A stretch of 51,806 bases of DNA from Rikenella sp. (GCA_022511025.1 JAFLSI010000003.1:1-51806), one strand, 5' to 3'. Shown: positions 29,815 to 40,542, numbered from the stretch's first letter. Program-made: numbers and translations. Notes: generated from the letters alone by a model not told the origin.

Positions 29815-30420
29815 ATGTTTACAACGCTTTGCAACGATATTTTCCGACAGGCGATCGAGGATTATCACCGGTACGACGATGTGGATGCGCCGGTTGTCAA
29901 TCCGTATGAGGCGGGGACAGTCGAACACTTGCTGTACCGCAAAAACTGGATCGACACGGTGCAGTGGCACCTCGAGGACATCGTTCGCGACCCGGAGATC
30001 GATCCAGTGGCGGCGTTGGCGATCAAACGGCGGATCGACGCCTCGAACCAAGAGCGGACAGATGTGGTGGAGTATATCGACAGCTATTTTCTCGACCGGT
30101 ACAAGGCGGTTCGGCCGTTAGCGGAGGCGCGGATCAACACCGAGACACCGGCTTGGGCGGTGGACCGGCTTTCGATCTTGGCACTGAAGATCTACCACAT
30201 GCAGCAGGAGGCGGAGCGGCCCGACGGTACGGATGCGCATCGGGCGGCTTGCCGGGCGAAATGGGAGGTGCTGCTGACGCAGCGGGCCGATCTCTCGCAG
30301 GCGATCGAGGAGCTGTTGGACGATATTGAGGCGGGGCGGAAATACATGAAACTCTACAAACAGATGAAGATGTACAACGACCCGGCGTTGAATCCGGTGT
30401 TGTACGGCAGATCGAAGTAG
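29815..30420 (+). CDS. DUF4254 domain-containing protein
   Basis: MFTTLCNDIFRQAIEDYHRYDD...YRKNWIDTVQWHLEDIVRDPEID...IKRRIDASNQERTDVVEYID; followed by GT9 gene. Confidence 0.88.
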   Translation: MFTTLCNDIFRQAIEDYHRYDDVDAPVVNPYEAGTVEHLLYRKNWIDTVQWHLEDIVRDPEIDPVAALAIKRRIDASNQERTDVVEYIDSYFLDRYKAVRPLAEARINTETPAWAVDRLSILALKIYHMQQEAERPDGTDAHRAACRAKWEVLLTQRADLSQAIEELLDDIEAGRKYMKLYKQMKMYNDPALNPVLYGRSK

Positions 30421-30449
30421 TTCTCCCGAATGCTTAACGGCTGAAGTTC

Positions 30450-31520
30450 TTGAAAACACGACCGAAGAAGATATTGGTGATCCGCTCGTCTGCGATGGGG
30501 GATGTGGCGATGACGGCGCCGGTGCTGGCGGCGTTTGTCAGCCGCTGGCCGCAGACGGAGGTCGTCTTGTTGACACGGGCATTTTATGCCCCTTTCTTCG
30601 ACGGGATCGAAGGTCTGAAAATCCATCATATCGATATCGATCGGGGAGAGAGGCACCGGGGTTTGCGGGGGTTGGTGAGGCTTTTCGGCGAGCTGCGGCG
30701 GGCGCACCGGGAGGTGGAGGCGGTGATCGACTTGCAAGATAAGGTTTACTCCAAACTGCTGCGGGCGTTCTATGCAGTGCGGGGGATTCGGACCTACTGC
30801 ATAGACAAGGGGCGGGCGGAGAAAAGGGCGTTGACCGCGCGGCCGGGTCGGGGCAAGGTGGTGCGGCAGCTGAAGACGAGCGTCGAACGGTATGCGGATG
30901 TCTTTCGGGCAGCGGGATTCAGACTGCCTCCGATTGAAACGGACCGGGCAGCTTACCGCCAACGGCGGCCGCTGCCGGCGGGTTTGGGAATCGCGCGGAG
31001 CGAGGGGGAACGGTGGATCGGTCTGGCACCGTTTGCACAACACAAAGGGAAGATTTACCCGTTGGACAAGATGCGGAGGGTGGCGGAACGGCTGCTGCGG
31101 GATTCTGCTTCGGTCCGGCTGTTCATTTTCGGCGGCGGCCGGGAGGAACGAAAACGGGCCGAAGAGTTGGCAGCCGGGGTCGACGGCTCCGGAAATCGCT
31201 GCATACCGGTGGTCGGGCGGTTTACGCTGCGGGAGGAGATCGACTTGATCGCTAACCTCGACGGGATGGTGTCGATGGACTCCTCGGCGATGCACATGGC
31301 GTCGTTGGTAGGGGTGCCGGTGGTGTCGGTCTGGGGGGCGACGCACCCTTACGCGGGCTTTCTGGGGCTGGGTCAGTCGACGGAGGATGCGGTGGGACTC
31401 GACATGGCTTGCCGGCCCTGCTCGGTGTTCGGCCACAAGGAGTGCTGGCGGGGCGATTACGCCTGTCTGAATGATTTGCCGCCGGAGAGGGTGTACGAAC
31501 GGATTGCGGAGCGGCTGTAG
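30450..31520 (+). CDS. Glycosyltransferase family 9 (ADP-heptose:LPS heptosyltransferase-like)
   Basis: KKILVIRSSAMGDVAMTAPVLAAF; WIGLAPFAQHKGKIYPLDKM; MVSMDSSAMHMASLVGVPVVSVWGATHPYAGF. Confidence 0.94.
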   Translation: MKTRPKKILVIRSSAMGDVAMTAPVLAAFVSRWPQTEVVLLTRAFYAPFFDGIEGLKIHHIDIDRGERHRGLRGLVRLFGELRRAHREVEAVIDLQDKVYSKLLRAFYAVRGIRTYCIDKGRAEKRALTARPGRGKVVRQLKTSVERYADVFRAAGFRLPPIETDRAAYRQRRPLPAGLGIARSEGERWIGLAPFAQHKGKIYPLDKMRRVAERLLRDSASVRLFIFGGGREERKRAEELAAGVDGSGNRCIPVVGRFTLREEIDLIANLDGMVSMDSSAMHMASLVGVPVVSVWGATHPYAGFLGLGQSTEDAVGLDMACRPCSVFGHKECWRGDYACLNDLPPERVYERIAERL

Positions 31521-31542
31521 GTACTTCCCGCTCCAAAGAGTC

Positions 31543-31600
31543 GGGCGCAACCTCTTGCGGAACAAGCAACGGCAGTTGCGGGCCTCCGCAAGAGACGCTC
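31543..31600. repeat. Long composite stem-loop between convergent genes
   Basis: CTCTTGCGGA(31552-31561)/TCCGCAAGAG(31585-31594), inner GCAAC(31566-31570)/GTTGC(31575-31579), outer GGGCG/CGCTC with one G-U pair. Confidence 0.7.
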
Positions 31601-31626
31601 TGCAAACGAGTAGTAAGGTCGCCTCC

Positions 31627-33063
31627 TCACTCAGCCGCCAATTCCTTGACCTGCCGCGTTGCGATTTTCGGATTGGCGATTACGTTGCACCCGTTCACGC
31701 ACCCCCCCTCGCACGCCATCACCTCCACCATATTCCCCGGACAACTCTTGGCGAACCCCCGCAGCTCCCGAATCGCCTGTTTGTCGATCCCGTTGATCAC
31801 GACCGGCCGGATTTTCTCTTTGTATCCCTCCGGCAACTGCCCCGCCACCGCATTCATCACCCCTTCGCTCGCCGCATAACCCCGGCTGCTCGGCATGATC
31901 GCCTCGTCCAATGCCACTGCCGCCTCGTCCGTAAAGGCATCGACCCCCATCGCCACGAACATCGTCCCCAACTCCTCGAAACTCAGCATCAGATCGACAT
32001 TCGGATCGTCGTACGCCTCCTTGCGCTTCGCCACGCACGGCCCCACGAAGACCAGCGTCGCATCCGGCCAGCGCTTGCGGGCGATCTCCGCCGCATAGTA
32101 CATCGGACTCCGCGTGTGCGACACGAAAGGAGCCACCTCCGGAATATGCCGGTAGGCCAACCGATAGTAAGCCGGACAACACGACGTCGTCATGAATGCC
32201 TGCCCCCCGTCGATCACCTTTTCGGCAAACTCGGCCGCCTCATTGGTCGTCGTAACGTCCGCCCCTTTCGCCACCTCGATCACCTCGTCGAAACCCAATT
32301 TGCGGATCGCCCCCATGATGTTGGCCAGCGAGGTCTTGAACTGTCCCGCCACCGCCGGAGCCACGAGCGCCACCACCGGCCGCTCCGAACGGAACGCTTT
32401 GAAAATCTCGATCAAATGCGACTTCTCCATCACCGCCCCGAACGGACAGGCCGAGAGACACCGGCCGCAGTAGATACATTTTTCGGGGTCGATATGCTCC
32501 TTTCCCTGCTCGTCCTTGCTGATCGCCCCTACCGGACACGACTCCTCGCACGGCACCGGGATGTAAACGATCGCATGGAACGGACAGTTTTTCATACACA
32601 GTCCACAGTTCACACACTTCGTCGAGTCGATATTGGCCTGTCCGTTCACGAAGTGGATCGCCCCCTTGTTGCAGTTCACCTCGCAGGGCCGCGCCACACA
32701 CCCCCGGCACATGTTGGTAACCACGTAGTTGACCTTCACGCATGCCGAGCAGGCCTCGGTGATGACCGAGAGCGGATTCTCGGAAACTCCTTCCCGGTCG
32801 AAAGCCCGCTGCGTGTACTCCGCCAGCGAGGTCATTTCGTCCTCCTCGTCGTCGAACCCGAAGCCGAGCACCCCCATCGCCCGGTATTTGAGCATCGCCC
32901 GGTCTTTGTAGATGCAGCACCGCGACACCTCGGCGCACCCTTTCGGCCTCATCAGGTAGGGGATGCGGTCGATGTTCTCCGCCCACGTATCGTTGTGCAG
33001 CAGTTTGACGATGCGCGTGAGCAGCTCGCGGCGCAGAATCATGGTATTGTTCGTAACGGCCAT
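31627..33063 (-). CDS. [FeFe]-hydrogenase, monomeric group B-like, with 4Fe-4S domains
   Basis: H-cluster motifs TTSCCPAYY, VGPCVAKRKE, EVMACEGGCVNGC; ferredoxin motifs CVNCGLCMKNCP and CIYCGRCLSACP. Confidence 0.92.
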   Translation of the reverse strand: MAVTNNTMILRRELLTRIVKLLHNDTWAENIDRIPYLMRPKGCAEVSRCCIYKDRAMLKYRAMGVLGFGFDDEEDEMTSLAEYTQRAFDREGVSENPLSVITEACSACVKVNYVVTNMCRGCVARPCEVNCNKGAIHFVNGQANIDSTKCVNCGLCMKNCPFHAIVYIPVPCEESCPVGAISKDEQGKEHIDPEKCIYCGRCLSACPFGAVMEKSHLIEIFKAFRSERPVVALVAPAVAGQFKTSLANIMGAIRKLGFDEVIEVAKGADVTTTNEAAEFAEKVIDGGQAFMTTSCCPAYYRLAYRHIPEVAPFVSHTRSPMYYAAEIARKRWPDATLVFVGPCVAKRKEAYDDPNVDLMLSFEELGTMFVAMGVDAFTDEAAVALDEAIMPSSRGYAASEGVMNAVAGQLPEGYKEKIRPVVINGIDKQAIRELRGFAKSCPGNMVEVMACEGGCVNGCNVIANPKIATRQVKELAAE

Positions 33064-33108
33064 AAAGCGTACGTGTATAAGTATAGTGTGTGTATTTTCG
33101 ATCGTGTG

Positions 33109-33360
33109 TTATCCGAGTTGCTGTTTGATCGCTTCGACGACTTTGGCGACGGTCGCCTCTGTAATCAACTCCTCGCCGACCCGGACGAAAGGTGCCTTGC
33201 CGCTCCCCTCGCGGTTGCAGAAATCGAGGCAGGTCGCCCCCCGGATCTCGACCCGGTCGGCTATCGCGTCCGGCAGGTATTCGCCGAGCAGCTGAAGCTC
33301 CGCGCCGCCCATAATGTAACAGAGGGTTCCGGTGCAGATTCGGACAGTCAGTTTTTCCAT
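33109..33360 (-). CDS. Thioredoxin-like [2Fe-2S] ferredoxin (NuoE/HfsA-like)
   Basis: MEKLTVRICTGTLCYIMGGAELQLLGEYL...IRGATCLDFCNREGSGKAPFVRV; C-x4-C and C-x3-C. Confidence 0.85.
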   Translation of the reverse strand: MEKLTVRICTGTLCYIMGGAELQLLGEYLPDAIADRVEIRGATCLDFCNREGSGKAPFVRVGEELITEATVAKVVEAIKQQLG

Positions 33361-33450
33361 GGCATGTGCATCTCTTGGCCGACCGAGTCCGGAGATTCGA
33401 TCGGGGTTCAAAGGTAATATATTTTTCGGCCGGCTTTTCGCTTTCCCCGA

Positions 33451-34641
33451 TCACAGGTATTCGATCCGGATCTCTTTCAGGAATTTGCTTTCCAGCAGCC
33501 GGGCGATCTCCTTGACGACGTTTCGCCGCAACTCCAACTCCACCGGCAGGGCCGGGTCCTGGTGCTGCGGGTTGATCCGCGTCCCGATCACGAACTCGAT
33601 CCGGTCGTGTTCCAGCAGCATCCGGGCCAGATCGAAATCTGTCCCCTGCCCTCTCAGTTCCGCCGACGAGGTTTGCTCCAGCAGGCTTTTGACGCGGGCC
33701 AGCGTCAACACCCCCTCCGTAATCAACTCCACGCCCGGCATGGAGGAGGTCGGCGGCAGTCCGGAAATATCCCGTCGCAGGTTGACCTCGATCTCCCGCC
33801 GCAGTTCGCGGGCCACGATCGCAGCCGTCGTTCCCCCGCAGATCACGGTGGTTCCGTCCCATTCCCGGATGCGTTCGGCCAGCTGCCGGTCGTTGGTTTC
33901 CGTGAAAGGCGGACCGGAGCAGAGCAGCAGCCGGCGGGGCTGGCGAAAATAGACCGACAGGCAGCTCAGGTCGCTTTTCGGCACGAAGAGGTCGTTTTCG
34001 GTCGCCCGGTCGACCAGCTTTGCAGCCAACTCCCGTGCCGAGCTTTTCGGCGTGTGTGCGAGCGTTTCCGCCACGGTCCGGACCACCCCTTCCCTGCCCC
34101 ATCCCTCCGGCAGGCGCAGCGTTCCTGATCCCGACCGCAACATCCCTTTGTTCAGAAACAGCAACCGGTCTTCCGCCTGAGCCTCGAACCGGGTCAGACG
34201 CAGTTCGTTCCGACAGCCGTTGTGCGTCGGGATGGTCCGCAACGCCTGCTCCGTCGTCCGGTCGTCCGCCGGCTTCCCGTCGCGAAACAGCAGAAAGGGT
34301 GGCACTTCGTATTCTGCAATGCCGACCCGACCGTCGGCCCGAATCTCGGCCACGGCGAACGACGCACCGGTCCGGCTCTCCCGCCCGCCGAAGGTCTCCA
34401 ACACCGAACGGGCGGCCTGTTCGACCGGAACGCTGCGCAGACCGTAACTGACGATCATGGAGGCGATCACCGAGGCCGTTACCTGGGCCTGAATGCCGCT
34501 GTCCCGTCCGTGGACCACGGTCAGCAGCGTCCGTCCGTCGCCGGTGCGGCGGCTGACGCAGAGGTCGCCGCTGGCGAACGACCCGCTTTCGGTGCGGCCG
34601 GCCGACTCCGCTTCGATGAAGTATTTATTCGGATCGGTCAT
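33451..34641 (-). CDS. SpoIIE/PP2C-family serine phosphatase-like protein (HfsC-like)
   Basis: 396 aa; GDLCVSRRTGDGRTLLTVVHGRDSGIQAQVTASVIASMIVSY and TTVICGGTTAAIVARELRREIEV; position between PAS/H-cluster gene and [2Fe-2S] gene. Confidence 0.8.
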   Translation of the reverse strand: MTDPNKYFIEAESAGRTESGSFASGDLCVSRRTGDGRTLLTVVHGRDSGIQAQVTASVIASMIVSYGLRSVPVEQAARSVLETFGGRESRTGASFAVAEIRADGRVGIAEYEVPPFLLFRDGKPADDRTTEQALRTIPTHNGCRNELRLTRFEAQAEDRLLFLNKGMLRSGSGTLRLPEGWGREGVVRTVAETLAHTPKSSARELAAKLVDRATENDLFVPKSDLSCLSVYFRQPRRLLLCSGPPFTETNDRQLAERIREWDGTTVICGGTTAAIVARELRREIEVNLRRDISGLPPTSSMPGVELITEGVLTLARVKSLLEQTSSAELRGQGTDFDLARMLLEHDRIEFVIGTRINPQHQDPALPVELELRRNVVKEIARLLESKFLKEIRIEYL

Positions 34642-36319
34642 CGTCGGCGGCGGTTACGATGGAGTTCAGTATCGCTTCGGTGCGCGAAGCGTTTTCGCCC
34701 AAGAGCCAGGCGATCTGCTGCACGGTTTCCAAGTTTTCGCGAATCACCTGTCGGGTGCGGCGAACCATTTCGTCGTTCTCGCCGCTGCCGATCCGCAGGG
34801 TGCCGATCAACACCCCGACCGACCGGTGCGTTTCGACCGGAAAGGCCGAAAGGTGCAGCAGTTTTCCTTTCAACCGCAGATCCTGTTCGATGGTCTCGCA
34901 GTCGGAGTTCAGCGCCTGACGCAGCAGGTCGCCGAGCGGAGCCAGCGTCTCCACGGCGACTCCCGACAAACCGCGGTGCGAGTCGAAGAGCTGTTCGGCC
35001 TGCGGCCCCAAAAGGCGGGCAGCCTGCCGGTTGGCCTCCACGATCCGGAGTTCCGCATCCACGAACAGCACGCCGGAGGCAAGGTGTTCCAGCAGAACGG
35101 AGGATTTTTTCTGGGCCAGTGCGCGCGTGTAGCTCAGACACATCTCCGGCTCGGCGCGTCCGATGCACAAGGCCCGGGCGAATTCGCGACAAGTTTCGTA
35201 GCCGCAGCCGCTGCAATTCGGCATGTCCCGTTCGGCGGACTTCCCGATCGAGGCCAAGGCAGCCTCGATTTGCGATGCGGCAACGCGAAACCGTTCGGCC
35301 GGCTGGGCCGGATAAGCGGCCACGGTGGCGATGAAAGGGAGTTTGTAAACCGGATTGGCCGGCGTGCGTTCGCGATAAAACCGGTCGCAGGCCCCTATTT
35401 TATCGACGATCGAATGCCGCTCTTTTCCCTGCTGCGAATCTGCCGCCCCGGCGCAACCCCCCGTACAACCGAGCAGTTCGAGCAGCCGGGCTTCCCTCGC
35501 CTCTCCCGACCGCTCCGCCTCTTCTCCGGCCAGCAACTCCCGCACGGCTGCCATACCGGAACAGGTGAGGGGGGCGGCAATCCGGGGCGGTGTGTAGTCG
35601 GCTTCACCCGGCTCGAAACGGTAACTGTCGTTTCCGGGTATCAGATCGAATTCCACCCCCTCTTCGCGCATCCACCGCCGCAGTTCGCCGAAGGTAATCA
35701 CGGCGTCCAGTTCGCTGATTTCATCGGGATTGGATTTGGCGGCGACGCAGGGGGTGATGTACACCACTTTGCTGCCCTGTCCGTGCCACCGCCGGATCAT
35801 GCGGGCATGCAGCACGGCGGGATGGGCCACGGGCAAAAGCCGTTCGGCCTGCTCCGGATAGTGGTGCCGGATGAGCCGCACGACCACCGGACAGACGGTG
35901 GAGATCGCTCGCCTCGGATGGCGCTGCAACTGTTCTTCGGCGGCTTTATCATAAGCGATGCGGCCGAGCAGGGTCTCCCCGACGCTTTTGAAACCGAGCA
36001 GGATCAAGGCTTCGATCATCCGCTGCGGAGCGATTCCGGCAAATTCGCCGACCCAGGCCGGGTCGAGCGAGGCGAAAACGGTGTCGGAGTTTTTGAGCAG
36101 CCGGCGGACGCTCTCCACGTCGTCGCGCAGGGAGATCATGCCGTGTGGACAGGCTTTTCGGCAGGCGCCGCACCGGGTACACTCCTCTTGGGCGATAGCG
36201 GCCCGCTGGTTGCGAATGACGATGGCTCCGCAGCTGCATGCCCGGACGCAACGGTAGCATCCGGCACAACGGTGCGGTGCGATATGGATCGCATAGTGGC
36301 TCTGTTCCATGCGGACCAA
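34625..36319 (-). CDS. PAS-domain, H-cluster-like [FeFe]-hydrogenase homologue (putative sensory, HfsB-like)
   Basis: N-terminal 2x4Fe-4S (CAGCYRCVRACSC, CTRCGACRKACP); STVCPVV, YITPCVAAKS, ELLGCTGGCAG motifs; C-terminal CSGCGYETCREFARAL and PAS segment LASGVLFVDAELRIVEANRQAARLLG. Confidence 0.85.
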   Translation of the reverse strand: MVRMEQSHYAIHIAPHRCAGCYRCVRACSCGAIVIRNQRAAIAQEECTRCGACRKACPHGMISLRDDVESVRRLLKNSDTVFASLDPAWVGEFAGIAPQRMIEALILLGFKSVGETLLGRIAYDKAAEEQLQRHPRRAISTVCPVVVRLIRHHYPEQAERLLPVAHPAVLHARMIRRWHGQGSKVVYITPCVAAKSNPDEISELDAVITFGELRRWMREEGVEFDLIPGNDSYRFEPGEADYTPPRIAAPLTCSGMAAVRELLAGEEAERSGEAREARLLELLGCTGGCAGAADSQQGKERHSIVDKIGACDRFYRERTPANPVYKLPFIATVAAYPAQPAERFRVAASQIEAALASIGKSAERDMPNCSGCGYETCREFARALCIGRAEPEMCLSYTRALAQKKSSVLLEHLASGVLFVDAELRIVEANRQAARLLGPQAEQLFDSHRGLSGVAVETLAPLGDLLRQALNSDCETIEQDLRLKGKLLHLSAFPVETHRSVGVLIGTLRIGSGENDEMVRRTRQVIRENLETVQQIAWLLGENASRTEAILNSIVTAADDDRSE

Positions 36320-36489
36320 GTTACGGTTTTTCCGTCGATTCCTGAAATTTTACATCCTTGATTGGGACCGGGGCGGTCGATAAAAGAGAGGGTGCGCTTA
36401 CATGCAAAGGCCTCCTGAAAAACGCCGGCAGAAAACAGAAACAAAGTGTTGAATGGAAAAATCGACCGAATCGGTTGATACGTAAAGAC

Positions 36490-36786
36490 TTAAAACTCGA
36501 CATTCCGCAGAGAGCCATCCTCCTCTCCGATCAACTTGGGAGAGTGTTCCCATCCGGCTATCCCTTTGGCCGGATCGTTCCAGAAGAAGGTCAGCGCGCG
36601 TGTCGGACAGGCTTCTACCACCTCGAGAATCTCCTCTGTTCCGGCCCTGCTCAGGTCGATCCACGGTCTCCGCCCCGGGTCGAAGACCCGCCGCAGCAAG
36701 GTGAAACACCGTCCCGCATGCACACACTCGCCCGGCTGCCACACCACCGTGATCGTTTCGTTGCTGTATTTCCGGTTGTCAGTCAT
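36490..36786 (-). CDS. Divergent mono-cluster ferredoxin-like protein (Fer4_19 type)
   Basis: MTDNRKYSNETITVVWQPGECVHAGRCFTLLRRVFDPGRRPWIDLSRAGTEEILEVVEACPTRALTFFW. Confidence 0.8.
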   Translation of the reverse strand: MTDNRKYSNETITVVWQPGECVHAGRCFTLLRRVFDPGRRPWIDLSRAGTEEILEVVEACPTRALTFFWNDPAKGIAGWEHSPKLIGEEDGSLRNVEF

Positions 36787-37099
36787 CCTCCTCGTCGTCC
36801 GGCGTGTCGTCAATCTGGTCGGCCCCCGAGATTTCGCCCTCCTCATCGTCGTAATAGTCCTTCTCGATATCCTCCTCCGGTTTGGCATCGATCTTCACGT
36901 CGACCTTGACCAAATAGCTGATCTCCTCCGTCTCGAACGGCACTGCGTAGAAGAAGTCTCCGCCCGGCTTGTCGACCCGGATCAGCGCCTCGCCGTAGCC
37001 GTACGGATAAGTCGCCCTGAAGGCTTCGGCCAACTCCGGACTCAGGTTCGCGTGGCTGACGATCACACGCTTCTTTGGATGGGCCGTTTTGTTTACCAT
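36779..37099 (-). CDS. Hypothetical protein with acidic C-terminal tail (106 aa)
   Basis: MVNKTAHPKKRVIVSHANLSPELAEAFRATYPYGYGEALIRVDKPGGDFFYAVPFETEEISYLVKVDVKI...DDEEDD; overlaps the start of the ferredoxin-like gene by 8 nt. Confidence 0.75.
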   Translation of the reverse strand: MVNKTAHPKKRVIVSHANLSPELAEAFRATYPYGYGEALIRVDKPGGDFFYAVPFETEEISYLVKVDVKIDAKPEEDIEKDYYDDEEGEISGADQIDDTPDDEEDD

Positions 37100-37165
37100 A
37101 GATTTGTGCTTCGCTAAGTTTGAATCTGTCGTCGAAAATTACTGCAAGTATAATCCAAAAATTAA

Positions 37166-39316
<2,151 letters not shown>

Positions 39317-39359
39317 TGGAAAATCGTCAGCCCGGAGCGCTATCCGGGCGGAATAACCT

Positions 39360-39367
39360 TAACTTTG
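39360..39367 (+). promoter_or_regulatory. -7 box TAACTTTG for dapA, giving an approximately 150-nt leader
   Basis: Matches TAnnTTTG; dapA ATG at 39526; -33 box not clear. Confidence 0.45.
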
Positions 39368-39525
39368 CTGCACCGGTGCCGCGTTGGAGGTAAGGGAAGT
39401 ACAGCTTGACAAGGGGGGAACCGCCATTTTCGAGAACCGCTCGGTGGAAAGCGGCCTGAAACAAAACGCACCAGTTACGAAGAGACATAACAAAAACGTT
39501 ATTCATAACCAAGTCAATACACACT

Positions 39526-40413
39526 ATGTCGATCAATCTCAGGGGCGTAGGCGTCGCTTTGGTAACGCCTTTCACGGCGGGCGGGGAGGTGGACTACCCG
39601 GCCTTGACCTCGCTGATCCACCACATTACGACCGGAGGGGTCGATTACATGGTCGTGCTGGGAACCACGGGCGAACCGGCGACGCTGACGGCCGAGGAGA
39701 AGTACAACGTCGTGCGGCATTGCGTGGCCCACAACCCGGGCGGTCTGCCGATCGTAGTGGGGATCGGAGGGAACAACACGGCGGAGGTGATCCGGACCAT
39801 GCAGACGTTCGACCTGAGCGGGGTGAGCGCCATCCTGTCCGTTACCCCTTATTACAACAAGCCGAGTCAGGCGGGGCTGAAAGCCCATTTCCGGGCGGTG
39901 TTGGAGGCGGCGCCGCTGCCGGTGATCCTCTACAATGTGCCGGGTCGGACGGGGGTCAACATGACGGCGGAGACGACGCTCGAACTGGCGCACGCATTTC
40001 CGGGCCGGGCGGTGGCGGTGAAAGAGGCGTCGGGGAATTTGTCGCAGGCGGCTTATATCCTGCGGGATCGGCCGGAGGGATTTTTCCTCCTCTCGGGCGA
40101 GGATAACTTGGCCTTGGCAACGGTGGCGATGGGGGGCGACGGGGTGATTTCGGTCTCGGCCAATGTCTTTCCGGACACCTTCTGCTGCATGATCCACGCG
40201 GCATTGGCGGGGAACATGCAAGATGCGGCGACGCTGAACTTGCAGCTGCACGAAGTTACCGACCTGCTCTTTGCAGAGGGGAATCCGGTGGGGGCCAAGG
40301 CGGCGCTGGCGATCAAACTGATCATCGACAACCAGTTGCGGCTGCCGTTGGTGCCGGCCAGCGAAGAATTGAAAAACAAAATCCGGGCCCAGATCGACCG
40401 GTACGGATTCTGA
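39526..40413 (+). CDS. dapA: 4-hydroxy-tetrahydrodipicolinate synthase
   Basis: GVGVALVTPFTAGGEVDYPAL; VVLGTTGEPATLTAEEK; VTPYYNKPSQAGLKAHF; ILYNVPGRTGVNM; AVKEASGNLSQ. Confidence 0.96.
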   Translation: MSINLRGVGVALVTPFTAGGEVDYPALTSLIHHITTGGVDYMVVLGTTGEPATLTAEEKYNVVRHCVAHNPGGLPIVVGIGGNNTAEVIRTMQTFDLSGVSAILSVTPYYNKPSQAGLKAHFRAVLEAAPLPVILYNVPGRTGVNMTAETTLELAHAFPGRAVAVKEASGNLSQAAYILRDRPEGFFLLSGEDNLALATVAMGGDGVISVSANVFPDTFCCMIHAALAGNMQDAATLNLQLHEVTDLLFAEGNPVGAKAALAIKLIIDNQLRLPLVPASEELKNKIRAQIDRYGF

Positions 40414-40478
40414 CCGGTTCGCTATTTTTTTACTCTTGCGGCCGGCAGTGGCCGGAGTCCGGTTTTTTGTTATATTTG

Positions 40479-40528
40479 CCCTGCACGGCCGAGGTTTTCA
40501 CTCTCACTTTCGGCCGGCAGGGTTTTTT
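40479..40528 (+). terminator. Strong intrinsic-terminator-like hairpin directly after a TATATTTG box and directly before DUF4919
   Basis: CCCTGC(40479-40484)/GCAGGG(40517-40522) plus GGCCGA(40487-40492)/TCGGCC(40510-40515), followed by TTTTTT. Confidence 0.7.
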
Positions 40529-40542
40529 ATTTCGACAATGGC

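Noticed and set aside
31543-31600. Integron attC site
   Set aside because: Some palindromic similarity, but no proper RYYYAAC/GTTRRRY core pair and no integrase nearby.
31471-33417. 648-aa plus-strand ORF across the hydrogenase
   Set aside because: Antisense shadow of the [FeFe]-hydrogenase and [2Fe-2S] genes, whose frames carry unmistakable Fe-S motifs.
34493-36361. 622-aa plus-strand ORF
   Set aside because: Lies antisense to the PAS/H-cluster protein and SpoIIE gene; low-complexity shadow composition.
39369-39525. Lysine riboswitch before dapA
   Set aside because: No match recognised to the conserved lysine-riboswitch core; kept only as an unclassified structured leader.
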